Assembly: GCA_049322715.1 (NCBI GenBank)
Contig: JBMOQP010000037.1
Span: forward strand, 1 to 53,581
Direction of reading: 5' to 3'
DNA: 53,581 nt
Source: Thiofaba sp049322715
Lineage (GTDB): Bacteria > Pseudomonadota > Gammaproteobacteria > Halothiobacillales > Halothiobacillaceae
Below the pieces are notes generated by a model. The model made no database searches. It saw only the letters and a program-made list of their open reading frames with translations, and was not told where the DNA came from. A program made the translations under genes and the position numbers. Below are positions 8,003-18,682 of the stretch, piece after piece; positions within the stretch are counted from its first letter, which is position 1; each line of letters opens with the position of its first letter.

Positions 8003-8162
8003 TTGGGGCATCCATGCCCCAAGCGGGAAGCGCTGAATTCTTCAGCGCTTCCCTTGTGGTTGAGACGGCAGCATGAGGCGGTTGTCCACCTCATGCACCC
8101 TTGGGGCCCCTGGGGGCCCGAGAGTTCTATCCAGCATCCTGGGCGGTGTGGAACACCGTCCC
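8003..8162. repeat. Hairpin array block 5 directly upstream of fimV
   Basis: TTGGGGC (8003-8009), loop ATCCAT (reverse complement of ATGGAT), GCCCCAA (8016-8022); the stem equals the one at 4124-4141. GGGAAGCGCTGAA (8025-8037), loop TTC, perfect 13-bp partner at 8041-8053; a near copy lies at 39805-39833 before aroA (27 of 29 identical). GCATGAGG (8071-8078) pairs with CCTCATGC (8089-8096). GGTGT (8145-8149) pairs with ACACC (8153-8157), ending 15 bases before the fimV start. Confidence 0.85.
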
Positions 8163-8176
8163 CTTGGAGACACGAC

Positions 8177-10681
8177 ATGCGGAAACTGGCCCTCGCGCTT
8201 GCATGCGCCTCGATTCTCGGAACATCGAACGCCCAGGCCATGGGGCTGGGGGAGATGGCAGTTCGCTCTTATCTCAACCAGCCATTGCTCGCCGAAATCC
8301 CCCTTGTCGATCTCTCGGCCAATGATCTGGAGGGCATCCGCGTCCGCCTGGCCAACGCGCAGGCCTTCGAGCGGCAGGGGTTTTCCCTGAGTGCCGTGTC
8401 GGGGCGCATCCAGGTCCAGCTCCAGGGGGGCAAGCAGCCCCGTGTCGTGCTGACATCCAGGAGCCCGGTCCATGATCCGGTGCTGGGTGTGGTGCTGGAA
8501 CTGGAGGGGCCGGACGGACTCATCCAGCGGGGCTATGACATCCTGCTCGACCCCGTCAGCTACCGTGCCCCGCAGCAACCCGTGCTGCCGCCCGTGAGCG
8601 GGCGGAGAGCTGTATCAGGCGCCCCCGTCCCCGACGTGACCCTTCAAGGAGGCGTCGAGGACGGGCGTTACAGGGTGCGCGGCGGCGACACCCTTTGGCG
8701 CATCGCCTATAACCTGCGCCCGAAGGGGGTGAGCACCGAGCAGATGATGGCGGCTCTGCGCGAGGCCAATCCCAAGGCGTTCGTCGATCCGGGCAGGAAC
8801 GAGACGCTGCTTTCCGGCGCAGTCCTGCGCGTCCCCGAAACTGATGAGATTCTTCGGGCAAGGGTGAGGAAAGCCTCGGCGCCTGCCGAGGCCGCCGTGC
8901 CAGCCGTCAGGACGGGCGAAGCCGCCGCCGAACCCAAGGTGGCCATCGTGGCTCCTGCTCAACCGGTGGTTCCGGTCGTGGCCGCTCCGGTGGTGGGCGA
9001 GGTTGTCAGCCCGCCTGTGACGGCCTCGGAGCCGGCGGGCGTGGCCGGCGGCGAACCCGTCCCGATGCAGGAACAGCTCGAGGCGGCGAAGGTCGAGAAG
9101 GAGCAACTGCTTGAGCGCCTGGAGGCGGTCGAGGGGCAGATGGAGAAGATGGAGGAGCTGCTGCGTCTCAAGGACGAGCAGATCAAGCAGCTGGAGCAGC
9201 TTCTGCAGGCGGCCGCGCCTGGTTCGGAAAAGACTGCTCCGGTCGAGGTGAAGGAATCCCAGCAGCCGGTAGCGGCGCCCTCGCAGCCCGAGGAGAAGGG
9301 CGGCTTGCTGGCCGCCCTGACCCATCCCGTCACTCTCGGTGCGGGGGGCGTGGGCGCCTTGTTGCTGGCCCTGCTGATCGGCCGTCTGCGTCGTCGTCGC
9401 GAGGAGGCGCTGGCTCAGGCCGCACCGGTGGTCCAGCCCGAGGCGCCGGCCCCGGTCGCCGAGGTCGTGCCCATGGCGGCTGTCGCAGGGGCCGCCGTTG
9501 GCGGTGCCGTGGCGGCGAGTCTGGGGGGGGAGGAAGCGCCCGGGGCTGCGATCGATCCGGTGCAGTCGGCACTCGAGGAAGTCGACGTCATGCAGGCCTA
9601 CGGGCTGCATGACCGGGCTCGCGAGGTGCTTGACGAGGCCATCGAGCGCATGCCCGAGGCCGATGTCCTGCAGGCCCGCCGCATCCGACTGTTCCATGAG
9701 ATGGGGGCGCAGGATGAGTTCCTGCGTGCCGCCAAGGAGTATCGCGCGACTCATCCCGCCGAGGATGACCCGCACTGGGCCGCCATCCAGGCCATCGGCG
9801 CGGCTGCCTATGCGGACGCCCCCCTGTTCGGTGGTTCCGGTGTCGTCCAGCCTGAAACCTCGGGCGAGCTTGCGGCCACGACCGCCAACGAGGCACAGGC
9901 CGAGGCCGCGCCAAAGCTCCATCCTCCCTTCGTCCTGCCCGAGGCAGTAACCGAGGTCGAGCCGGCGGCCGTCATCCAGGCGGGGGAGGTGGCGCTCGAA
10001 TTGCCGATGGCGTCCGAATCCGTCGAGACGCCCCCTGCGGAGATCGGTGCGCCGGAACAGCCCGCCCAGGAGGAGGCGAGCATCGAACCCCTGTCGCTGG
10101 AATTGCCCGCCCTTGAGCTGGGCGAGACCAGGGGGACGGAGGCGCCCCGGGCCGTCGAGCCCGAGCCGCTCCCTGTTTTCGACCTGCAGGCCCTGTCGCT
10201 CGAGCCCGCCGTGGCGGAGGTGCCGTCTCCGGCGCCTGTGGCCGGAGAGACGCCGGTTCTGCCGGAGGTGGCCAGCCCCGAGGTTCCGCCGATGCCGGCC
10301 GCGGAGGCGCCGGTCATGGCCGAGATGGCTGCCGAGGGGGCCATCAGCGAGGACGACCTGATGCTGCTGGGGTTGGATGCCGCCAGCATCGAGGCCCAGC
10401 CGCTGGATCTTCCCAGCCTGCCCGCGAGCGAGGAGCCGCAGGCGGTTCTCCCGCTCCCGGCGGAGGCGCTCGCTGCGCCGACAGGGGATGCGTCCGCCAC
10501 ACCGGTCGCGATGCCGGCGGCCTCCTTCGATGAGCGCGCGGTCAAGCTGGACATGGCGCAGGCCCTCGTCGATCTGGGCGATCTCGACGGGGCGCGTGGC
10601 ATGCTGGAGGAGATCATCTCCACCCGGGACGACGAACTGTCCGAGCGTGCCCGCGAGATGCTTGAGCGCACCGCCGATTGA
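8177..10681 (+). CDS. fimV: FimV-type peptidoglycan-binding polar hub protein
   Basis: 834 residues. A cleavable-looking signal peptide (residues 1-21, ending NAQA) is followed by the conserved FimV N-terminal region (GEMAVRSYLNQPLLAEI), a LysM peptidoglycan-binding domain (about 162-222, YRVRGGDTLWRIAYNL), a coiled coil (about 298-346), one membrane helix (about 384-403) with a basic stop-transfer, a long Glu/Pro/Ala-rich acidic cytoplasmic region, and a C-terminal FimV motif with TPR-like helices (last 50 residues). In Pseudomonas FimV organises type IV pilus assembly and polar signalling. The ATG at 8177 is chosen over upstream extension because it opens a signal peptide and has GGAG at 8165-8168. 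Its neighbours asd and truA match the Pseudomonas order. Confidence 0.93.
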   Translation: MRKLALALACASILGTSNAQAMGLGEMAVRSYLNQPLLAEIPLVDLSANDLEGIRVRLANAQAFERQGFSLSAVSGRIQVQLQGGKQPRVVLTSRSPVHDPVLGVVLELEGPDGLIQRGYDILLDPVSYRAPQQPVLPPVSGRRAVSGAPVPDVTLQGGVEDGRYRVRGGDTLWRIAYNLRPKGVSTEQMMAALREANPKAFVDPGRNETLLSGAVLRVPETDEILRARVRKASAPAEAAVPAVRTGEAAAEPKVAIVAPAQPVVPVVAAPVVGEVVSPPVTASEPAGVAGGEPVPMQEQLEAAKVEKEQLLERLEAVEGQMEKMEELLRLKDEQIKQLEQLLQAAAPGSEKTAPVEVKESQQPVAAPSQPEEKGGLLAALTHPVTLGAGGVGALLLALLIGRLRRRREEALAQAAPVVQPEAPAPVAEVVPMAAVAGAAVGGAVAASLGGEEAPGAAIDPVQSALEEVDVMQAYGLHDRAREVLDEAIERMPEADVLQARRIRLFHEMGAQDEFLRAAKEYRATHPAEDDPHWAAIQAIGAAAYADAPLFGGSGVVQPETSGELAATTANEAQAEAAPKLHPPFVLPEAVTEVEPAAVIQAGEVALELPMASESVETPPAEIGAPEQPAQEEASIEPLSLELPALELGETRGTEAPRAVEPEPLPVFDLQALSLEPAVAEVPSPAPVAGETPVLPEVASPEVPPMPAAEAPVMAEMAAEGAISEDDLMLLGLDAASIEAQPLDLPSLPASEEPQAVLPLPAEALAAPTGDASATPVAMPAASFDERAVKLDMAQALVDLGDLDGARGMLEEIISTRDDELSERAREMLERTAD

Positions 10682-10704
10682 TCCGTCCCTTCATCCTTTC
10701 CTTT

Positions 10705-10734
10705 GCCAGCCCTCGGGCTGGCTTTTGTGTTTTT
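10705..10734 (+). terminator. Intrinsic terminator after fimV
   Basis: GCCAGCC (10705-10711), loop CTCG, GGCTGGC (10716-10722), then TTTTGTGTTTTT. It ends the fimV transcript just 6 bases before the truA ATG, so truA would depend on read-through or on a promoter inside fimV. Confidence 0.85.
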
Positions 10735-10739
10735 GAGTC

Positions 10740-11519
10740 ATGAGAGTCGCCCTCGGCATCGAATATCAGGGCACGCGCTACCACGGCTGGCAGAAGCAGG
10801 CCGCCGTGGACAGCATCCAGGCCCGTCTTGAGGCCGCCATCTCGAGCGTTGCGGCGCATCCGGTCGAGCTGGTCTGCGCCGGACGTACCGACCGCGGGGT
10901 GCATGCTACTGTCCAGGTCGCCCACTTCGAGACCACGGCGGTTCGCGATCCGCATGCCTGGCATCTCGGCACGCTCGCCAACCTGCCCGAGGACATTGGG
11001 GTCCTCTGGGCCCGGGAGGTGGGTGAGGACTTCCACGCGCGTTTCTCGGCCACCGCCCGGCAGTATCGTTACGCCATCTACAACCGCATCAACCGCCCGG
11101 GCCTGTTGCACGGGCGTGTGACCTGGCAGCGCAGGCCGCTGGATGTCGAACTCATGCACGAGGCGGCCCAGCACCTGCTCGGCACACACGACTTCTCCAG
11201 CTTCCGTGGCAAGGACTGCCAGGCCAGGAGTCCGGTGCGCACCCTCGAGTGGATCCGCTTGACGCGCGAGGGGGATTACATCTACCTGGACTTGCGCGCC
11301 AATGCCTTCCTTCATCACATGGTGCGCAACATTGCCGGTACGTTGATGCAGGTGGGCATGGGGGTGCGATCTCCCGAGTGGGTGGTCGAGGTGCGCGACG
11401 CCTGCCTGCGCGAGGCGGCCGGCTTTACCGCGCCTGCCGATGGCCTGTACCTCGTGCATGTCCAGTACCCCGCCGAGCATGGCCTGAGGCTTGCGCCGCG
11501 CCTGCCGGTTTTCTACTGA
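10740..11519 (+). CDS. truA: tRNA pseudouridine(38-40) synthase
   Basis: Isomerises uridines 38-40 in the anticodon arm of many tRNAs. 259 residues. The catalytic aspartate is Asp51 in AGRTDRGVHA, and the start MRVALGIEYQGTRYHGWQ is standard. Further family segments include FHARFSATARQYRY and FLHHMVRNIAGTLMQVG. The gene lies between fimV and trpF as in Pseudomonas. Confidence 0.97.
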   Translation: MRVALGIEYQGTRYHGWQKQAAVDSIQARLEAAISSVAAHPVELVCAGRTDRGVHATVQVAHFETTAVRDPHAWHLGTLANLPEDIGVLWAREVGEDFHARFSATARQYRYAIYNRINRPGLLHGRVTWQRRPLDVELMHEAAQHLLGTHDFSSFRGKDCQARSPVRTLEWIRLTREGDYIYLDLRANAFLHHMVRNIAGTLMQVGMGVRSPEWVVEVRDACLREAAGFTAPADGLYLVHVQYPAEHGLRLAPRLPVFY

Positions 11520-11550
11520 GTGCGTCCGTGCTCTGTTACCATTACGGTTT

Positions 11551-12175
11551 ATGTCTCCCTCATCCCATCATCGCACCCGCATCAAGATCTGCGGCCTGAC
11601 CCGCCCTGAGGATGCCCTCGAGGCTGCGCGTCTTGGCGCCGATGCGATCGGCCTCGTGCTCTATCCGCCCAGCCCGCGCGCGATCGATGTCGTGCGCGCC
11701 GCGCGCATACGCGACGTTCTGCCGCCGTTCGTGCAACCGGTCGCCCTGTTCGTGGATCCGGCCGAGGCCGAGGTCGAGGCGGTGCTGAACCTTATCCCCG
11801 AGGTGATGCTGCAGTTCCACGGCAGCGAAACACACGAGTTCTGCGCCTCCTTCGGGCGTCCTTACCTCAAGGCCCTGCCGATGGGCAAGGGGAGCGATCC
11901 GGTCAACGAGGCCGCCCGCCATGCGCGTGCCAGCGGCTTCCTGCTCGACAGTCATGATGCGGGTGGGGTAGGGGGAACCGGCCATGCCTTCGACTGGTCG
12001 ACCATACCATCCCTGGACCGCCCCATCGTGCTCGCCGGAGGATTGCGTCCCGAGAACGTGGGCGAGGCCGTGCGCGGGGTACGCCCGTGGGCGGTGGATG
12101 TCAGTTCGGGCGTCGAGAGCGCCCCAGGAATCAAGGATCCCGCCAGGATGGCCGCATTCATCAACGAGGTTCGCC

Positions 12176-12195
<20 letters not shown>
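11551..12195 (+). CDS. trpF: Phosphoribosylanthranilate isomerase
   Basis: Amadori rearrangement step of tryptophan synthesis. 214 residues, a (beta/alpha)8 barrel with the opening TRIKICGLTRPEDA (catalytic Cys in KICGLT) and a late VDVSSGVESAPGIKD segment. An in-frame upstream extension exists, but the ATG at 11551 gives the normal N-terminus. The gene overlaps trpB by 20 bases, implying coupled translation. Confidence 0.97.
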
Positions 12196-13390
<1,195 letters not shown>

Positions 13391-13392
13391 AC

Positions 13393-14214
13393 ATGAGCCG
13401 TATTGCTTCCCGCTTTGCCGAACTGCGCGCCGCCAACCGTGCCGCGCTGATCCCCTACATCACCGCCGGAGACCCCAACCCGGGCGAGACCGTCGGCCTC
13501 ATGCACCATCTGGTCGCCCAGGGGGCGGACCTGCTCGAGCTGGGCGTACCGTTCTCCGACCCCATGGCCGACGGTCCGGTGATCCAGCGCGCCACCGAGC
13601 GCGCCCTGGAGCACAACGTGTCCATGCACGACGTGCTCGACATGGTGCGCGAGTTCCGCGAGACCGACACCGCCACGCCCGTCATCCTGATGGGCTACCT
13701 CAACCCCATCGAGGTGCTGGGCTACGAGGCCTTCGCCCGCGAGGCGGCGGATGCCGGCGTGGACGGGGTGCTGACCGTGGACATGCCGCCAGAGGAGACC
13801 GCGGGCTACAGCGAGGCCCTGCAGGCAGCCGGCCTCGACCGCATCTTCCTCGTCTCGCCGACCACCCCGGCGCGTCGCGTCAAGGCCATCGCCCGGCAGG
13901 GCAGCGGTTTCGTCTACTACGTCTCGCTCAAGGGCGTGACCGGTGCGAAGACCCTGGACGTGGCCGACGTGGAGCATCACCTGTCCGCCCTGCGCGGCCA
14001 GATCGAACTGCCGCTGGGCGTCGGCTTCGGCATCCGCGACGCGGTGTCCGCCGGCCAGGTCGCGCGCATCGCCGATGCGGTGGTCGTGGGTTCCGCCCTC
14101 GTGCACCTGATCGAACAGCAGCAGAACGACCCGCAGGCCATGCGCCAGGCTGTGGGTGCCCTGGTGGCCGAGATGCGTGCCGCCATGAACCAGGCTCGCA
14201 GCGGAGGAGTTTGA
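13393..14214 (+). CDS. trpA: Tryptophan synthase alpha chain
   Basis: Cleaves indole-glycerol phosphate to indole, which is channelled to TrpB. 273 residues. The two catalytic acids are at the canonical positions, Glu49 and Asp60, in LELGVPFSDPMADGP. The gene starts 2 bases after the trpB stop. accD begins 2 bases after its own stop, with GGAGGA at 14202-14207 acting as the accD ribosome-binding site inside trpA. Confidence 0.98.
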   Translation: MSRIASRFAELRAANRAALIPYITAGDPNPGETVGLMHHLVAQGADLLELGVPFSDPMADGPVIQRATERALEHNVSMHDVLDMVREFRETDTATPVILMGYLNPIEVLGYEAFAREAADAGVDGVLTVDMPPEETAGYSEALQAAGLDRIFLVSPTTPARRVKAIARQGSGFVYYVSLKGVTGAKTLDVADVEHHLSALRGQIELPLGVGFGIRDAVSAGQVARIADAVVVGSALVHLIEQQQNDPQAMRQAVGALVAEMRAAMNQARSGGV

Positions 14215-14216
14215 GC

Positions 14217-15086
<870 letters not shown>

Positions 15087-15105
15087 TCCCCGTCTTCAGC
15101 CGTCC

Positions 15106-16398
15106 ATGTTCCACGCCGAGACCCTGGCCGAGTGGCTGAGCTTCCTCGAGGCCCAGCACCCCAGGGGGCAGGCGGGCATCGAGCTCGGGCTCGAGCGGGT
15201 GCGCCGGGTGCTCGGGGCGATGGGGCTTTCCCCGCGCTTGCCTTTCCCGGTCGTCACCGTCGCGGGGACCAATGGCAAGGGCTCTTCGGTGGCCATGCTG
15301 GAGGCCGTCCTGGTCGCCGCCGGCCACCGGGTGGGGGCCTATACCTCCCCGCATCTGCTGAGCTACAACGAGCGCGTCCGGCTGGACGGCCATCCCGTCG
15401 CGGATGAGATCCTGGTGCGCGGCTTCGCGCGAGTCGAGGCCGCGCGCGGCGAGGTCCCGCTGACCTACTTCGAGTTCGGCACCCTCGCCGCGCTGGCCGT
15501 CTTCCTCGAGGCCGGGGTCGATGCGGCCATCCTCGAGGTGGGGCTCGGCGGCCGGCTGGATGCGGTCAACGTCGTCGATGCCGATGCCGCGCTGATCACC
15601 AACGTCGCGCTCGATCACGTCGAGTGGCTGGGCGAGGACCGCGAATCCATCGGCCGGGAGAAAGCAGGCATCCTGCGCGCCGGGCAGTGGGCCGTCATCG
15701 CCGAGACCGATCCGCCCCGCAGCGTGCTTGCCCAGGCCGAGGCGCTGGGCTTGCGGCCCTGGCGGCGCGGCATCGACTTCGACCTCAAGCGCGGACAGGG
15801 GCGTTGGACATGGACCGGGCCGGAGGGGGGGCATGACTTGCCCGTGCCGGCCCTGGCCGGGGCGCACCAACTCGACAACGCCGCAGCGGTGGTGATGCTG
15901 CTCGAGGGGCTGCGGGCGTCCCTGCCGTGGCGGGTCGAGGATCTGCGTGCGGGCCTGCGCGCGGTCCGCCATCCGGGGCGTCTGCAGCGCGTGCTGCAGG
16001 GCGGCGTGCCGGTGTGGATCGACGTGGCGCACAATCCCGCGGGGGTCGAGGCCCTGGCGCGGGCCATGGGGGACCTGCCCGCAGCCGGCCGCACCCTCGC
16101 CGTGTTCTCCGCCCTGGCCGACAAGGATGCCGTCGGCATGGCGTGCAAGATCGCCGACCGGGTCGATGCCTGGTATGTGGCCGGGCTGGAGGGGCCGCGC
16201 GGGCGCCAGGCCGGTGATCTGGCCGAGCTGCTCGGGCAGGCCGGCTTGCCCGTGGCCGGGGCGTGGCCACGGCCGGCCATGGCGTATAATGCGGCCTTGG
16301 GCGAGGCCGGCGCCGGCGATCGGCTGCTCGTCTTCGGTTCCTTCCTGTGCGTGGCGGATATTCTCGACCACATCCATCCTTCGGATCCTGAGGCATAA
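15106..16398 (+). CDS. folC: Folylpolyglutamate synthase / dihydrofolate synthase
   Basis: Bifunctional ATP-dependent ligase that makes dihydrofolate and extends its glutamate tail. 430 residues. The P-loop GTNGKGS is at residues 54-60; YTSPHLLSYNERVRLDG and EVGLGGRLDAVN follow, all diagnostic of the Mur-ligase fold FolC group. The ATG at 15106 comes 20 bases after accD. The accD-folC-dedD order is common in Gammaproteobacteria. A dedD-type gene starts 2 bases downstream. Confidence 0.97.
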   Translation: MFHAETLAEWLSFLEAQHPRGQAGIELGLERVRRVLGAMGLSPRLPFPVVTVAGTNGKGSSVAMLEAVLVAAGHRVGAYTSPHLLSYNERVRLDGHPVADEILVRGFARVEAARGEVPLTYFEFGTLAALAVFLEAGVDAAILEVGLGGRLDAVNVVDADAALITNVALDHVEWLGEDRESIGREKAGILRAGQWAVIAETDPPRSVLAQAEALGLRPWRRGIDFDLKRGQGRWTWTGPEGGHDLPVPALAGAHQLDNAAAVVMLLEGLRASLPWRVEDLRAGLRAVRHPGRLQRVLQGGVPVWIDVAHNPAGVEALARAMGDLPAAGRTLAVFSALADKDAVGMACKIADRVDAWYVAGLEGPRGRQAGDLAELLGQAGLPVAGAWPRPAMAYNAALGEAGAGDRLLVFGSFLCVADILDHIHPSDPEA

Positions 16399-16399
16399 C

Positions 16400-17212
16400 G
16401 TGGATCGTGTGTTGCTGAAGCGGCTGCTTGGGGCGGGGGTCATCGTGGCCCTGGCGGTGATCGTGCTGCCGTTCGCCCTGCAGGGGGAGGGGTACAAGGC
16501 CGCCCTGCGCACCGATATCCCCGCCCGTCCACAGCCGCCCCAGCCGCTGGACACCGCCAGTGTGGAGCCGCCCGCGGAAGTGCGCGAGCTGATGGAGGCT
16601 CCGCCACCCTTGCCCGTTCCCGCTGCTACCCGCACGGAACCCTCCAGGGATCTCGCTGACGTGGGGGCGGCCAAGGCGCAGCCCGGATCTCCGATCCTTC
16701 AGCCATCCATGGCTGAAGCCCCGCTCCGCGGGGAAAGGCCGTCCACACAGCCCCCGAAGTCGCCGGAGCCCGAGGTCAAGGCTGCCCCCAAGACCCAGCC
16801 GCCAAGCCCGAAGCCCGCAATGGATGCGCCCAGGCCCGCCGCGCCCGCGGCCAGCCTTGCGGGAGTTGCGGCATCCATGCCACAAGCCCCTTTGGGGTCC
16901 GGCCCTCGGGAGCCAGACGGCGTTGGTGATGCCGCCGCGCGACCCGGCAGCGCGGTTGCGACCAAGCCGATGGCCGTTGGGCAGTGGATGATCCAGCTCG
17001 GCAGCTTCAGTTCCGAATCCAATGCCCAGCATTTGCGGGGCCAGGTGCAGCGTGCCGGCATTCCCTGCCTGATCGAGCCGCTGGATATCGAGGGCCGCAA
17101 GGTATGGCGTGTGCGCGCTGGACCATTCGCCAGTCAGGCCGAGGCGGATGCCGCGTTGAAACGCCTGCAGGGCGGCCTCAGGCTTGGCGGCATGGTGATG
17201 CAGGTCCGCTGA
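16400..17212 (+). CDS. dedD: DedD-type SPOR-domain cell-division protein
   Basis: 270 residues. A short cytoplasmic tail and a membrane helix (about 9-30) are followed by a long Pro/Ala-rich periplasmic linker (about 35-190) and a C-terminal SPOR domain (about 192-270, GQWMIQLGSF..) that binds denuded septal peptidoglycan. The start is GTG at 16400, one base after the folC stop; no ATG fits. Two segments of the linker (about residues 98-112 and 157-172) are encoded by palindromic sequences of the window's hairpin family, inserted in frame. Such a tolerant linker is a plausible site for coding insertions. In many relatives cvpA-purF follow; here dnaB does. Confidence 0.9.
   Translation: MDRVLLKRLLGAGVIVALAVIVLPFALQGEGYKAALRTDIPARPQPPQPLDTASVEPPAEVRELMEAPPPLPVPAATRTEPSRDLADVGAAKAQPGSPILQPSMAEAPLRGERPSTQPPKSPEPEVKAAPKTQPPSPKPAMDAPRPAAPAASLAGVAASMPQAPLGSGPREPDGVGDAAARPGSAVATKPMAVGQWMIQLGSFSSESNAQHLRGQVQRAGIPCLIEPLDIEGRKVWRVRAGPFASQAEADAALKRLQGGLRLGGMVMQVR
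16697..16733. repeat. Hairpin element inside the dedD reading frame, copy 1
   Basis: CTTCAGCC (16697-16704), loop ATCCAT, GGCTGAAG (16711-16718), directly followed by CCCCGC (16719-16724), loop TCC, GCGGGG (16728-16733). Read on the minus strand this is the same two-hairpin unit as 7462-7494: a CCCC/GGGG stem followed by CTTC(A/G)GCC around ATGGAT. The stem change is compensated (A-T in dedD, G-C after asd). It keeps the dedD frame open. Confidence 0.85.
16870..16914. repeat. Hairpin element inside the dedD reading frame, copy 2 (weaker)
   Basis: GGC (16870-16872), loop ATCCAT, GCC (16879-16881), then CCCC (16887-16890), loop TTT, GGGG (16894-16897), then CCC-tc-GGG (16903-16910). The order and the loop match copy 1 and the asd/fimV unit when read on the minus strand, but the first stem is short, so this looks like a decayed copy. 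Confidence 0.55.
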
Positions 17213-17242
17213 CCGGTCCCTCCCTCATTTCTTCGGGATCTC

Positions 17243-18682
17243 ATGAACGACATTGCCCCTGATTACGCGCCCGTTGCGGACATGGTGGCCCATGATGGCG
17301 GCAGTGCCCGCCAGCACGACCGCAAGCTGAGCGCCCTGCGCGCGCCTCCGCACTCGATGGAGGCCGAGCTGTCCGTGCTCGGCGGCCTGATGCTGGACCC
17401 CGACGCCTGGGAGCGCGTCGCCGACCGCATCACCGAGGACGACTTCTATCGCCGCGACCACCGCCTGATCTTCCGCGCGCTGCAGTCACTCGCCGACGCC
17501 GACCAGCCGCGCGACGTGGTAACGGTGGCCGAGTGGCTGGACAAGCACGCCCTGCTGGATGACGTCGGCGGCCTGGCCTACCTCGGCCGGGTGGCGGCCG
17601 ACACCCCGACCGCGGCGAACATCGTCGCCTATGCCGATATCGTGCGCGAGCACGCCATCAAGAGGCAGCTGATCGAGGTCGGCACCGGCATCGCCCAGAG
17701 CGCCTACCAGCCCGACGGGCGCGACAGCCGCCAGCTGCTGGAGGAGGCCGAGCAGAAGGTGTTCCAGATTGCCGAGCAGGGCAGCCGCCAGCGCAAGGGA
17801 TTCGCCCCGATCAAGGGCCTGCTCACCCTTGCCGTCGAGCGCATCCAGACCCTGTACGAGCAGGACGAGCCGATCACCGGCCTGCCGACCGGCTTCGACG
17901 ACTTCGACACCATGACCTCGGGCCTGCAGAAGGGCGACCTGGTGATCGTGGCCGGGCGACCGTCGATGGGCAAGACCACCTTTGCGATGAACATCGGCGA
18001 AAATGCGGCGATCCGCACCAAGAAGCCGGTCGCCGTGTTCTCCATGGAGATGCCCGGCGAGCAGCTCGCGCTGCGCATGATGTCCTCGCTCGGCCGCATC
18101 GACCAGCACCGCGTGCGCACCGGCAAGCTCGAGGACGAGGACTGGCCGCGTCTGACCTCGGCCGTGGTGATGCTGTCCGAGGCGCCGATCTTCATCGACG
18201 ACACCCCCGCGCTCAGCCCGACCGAGTTGCGCGCCCGTGCCCGTCGCCTGAAAAAGGAGCATGGCCTGGGGCTGATCATCATCGACTACCTGCAGCTGAT
18301 GCAGGTGCCGGGCAACAGCGAGAACCGCACCGCCGAGATCTCCGAGATTTCCCGCTCGCTCAAGGCGTTGGCCAAGGAGTTGGAGGTGCCGGTGATCGCG
18401 CTGTCGCAGCTCAACCGTTCGCTCGAACAGCGGCCGAACAAGCGGCCGGTGATGTCCGACCTGCGCGAATCGGGCGCGATCGAGCAGGATGCCGACCTGA
18501 TCGTGTTTATCTACCGCGACGAGGTCTACCATCCCGACAGCGCGGACAAGGGGGTCGCCGAGATCATCATCGGCAAGCAGCGTAACGGCCCGATCGGCAC
18601 GGTGCGCCTGACCTTCCTCGGCAAGTACACCCAGTTCGCCAATTACACCCCCGAGGTCTATTCCAGCGGGGATTACGAGTGA
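17243..18682 (+). CDS. dnaB: Replicative DNA helicase
   Basis: Hexameric 5'-3' helicase of the replication fork. 479 residues. An N-terminal DnaG-interacting domain (about 30-130, PPHSMEAELSVLGGLMLD) and a linker precede the RecA-like motor (about 200-479) with the Walker A motif GRPSMGKTT near residues 238-246 and the Walker B-type LIIIDYLQLM near 345. No intein or other interruption is present. The stop overlaps the earliest possible alr start (GTGA at 18679-18682). dnaB next to alr is common in Gammaproteobacteria. Confidence 0.97.
   Translation: MNDIAPDYAPVADMVAHDGGSARQHDRKLSALRAPPHSMEAELSVLGGLMLDPDAWERVADRITEDDFYRRDHRLIFRALQSLADADQPRDVVTVAEWLDKHALLDDVGGLAYLGRVAADTPTAANIVAYADIVREHAIKRQLIEVGTGIAQSAYQPDGRDSRQLLEEAEQKVFQIAEQGSRQRKGFAPIKGLLTLAVERIQTLYEQDEPITGLPTGFDDFDTMTSGLQKGDLVIVAGRPSMGKTTFAMNIGENAAIRTKKPVAVFSMEMPGEQLALRMMSSLGRIDQHRVRTGKLEDEDWPRLTSAVVMLSEAPIFIDDTPALSPTELRARARRLKKEHGLGLIIIDYLQLMQVPGNSENRTAEISEISRSLKALAKELEVPVIALSQLNRSLEQRPNKRPVMSDLRESGAIEQDADLIVFIYRDEVYHPDSADKGVAEIIIGKQRNGPIGTVRLTFLGKYTQFANYTPEVYSSGDYE

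Larger units (their letters stand above)
7409..8176. other. Gene-free 768-base spacer packed with stem-loops
   Basis: No credible coding region, RNA gene or mobile-element gene is visible. Short frames across it have no start signal or family resemblance. At least fifteen inverted repeats can be drawn, listed as sub-blocks below. Blocks inside it reappear near alr, in dedD, before aroA and after leuD. The fimV promoter must lie inside or beyond it; no clear -35/-10 pair was found, although GTGTATACAC at 7897-7906 is a perfect 10-base palindrome. Confidence 0.85.

Noticed and set aside
7416..8162. CRISPR array
   Set aside because: No regular direct repeat/spacer spacing and no cas genes; the repeats are palindromes with variable stems.
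7416..8162. Integron attC sites
   Set aside because: attC sites are single-strand hairpins too, but no integrase, no conserved R/L core sites and no gene cassettes are visible here.
7416..8162. Classical REP/BIME elements
   Set aside because: REP elements keep the stem sequence and usually have a RAYT transposase; here the loop is kept and the stem varies, and no RAYT gene is in the window.
16284..16289. Perfect TATAAT inside folC, upstream of dedD
   Set aside because: No -35 at a usable distance, and the bases encode a normal folC segment; probably chance.
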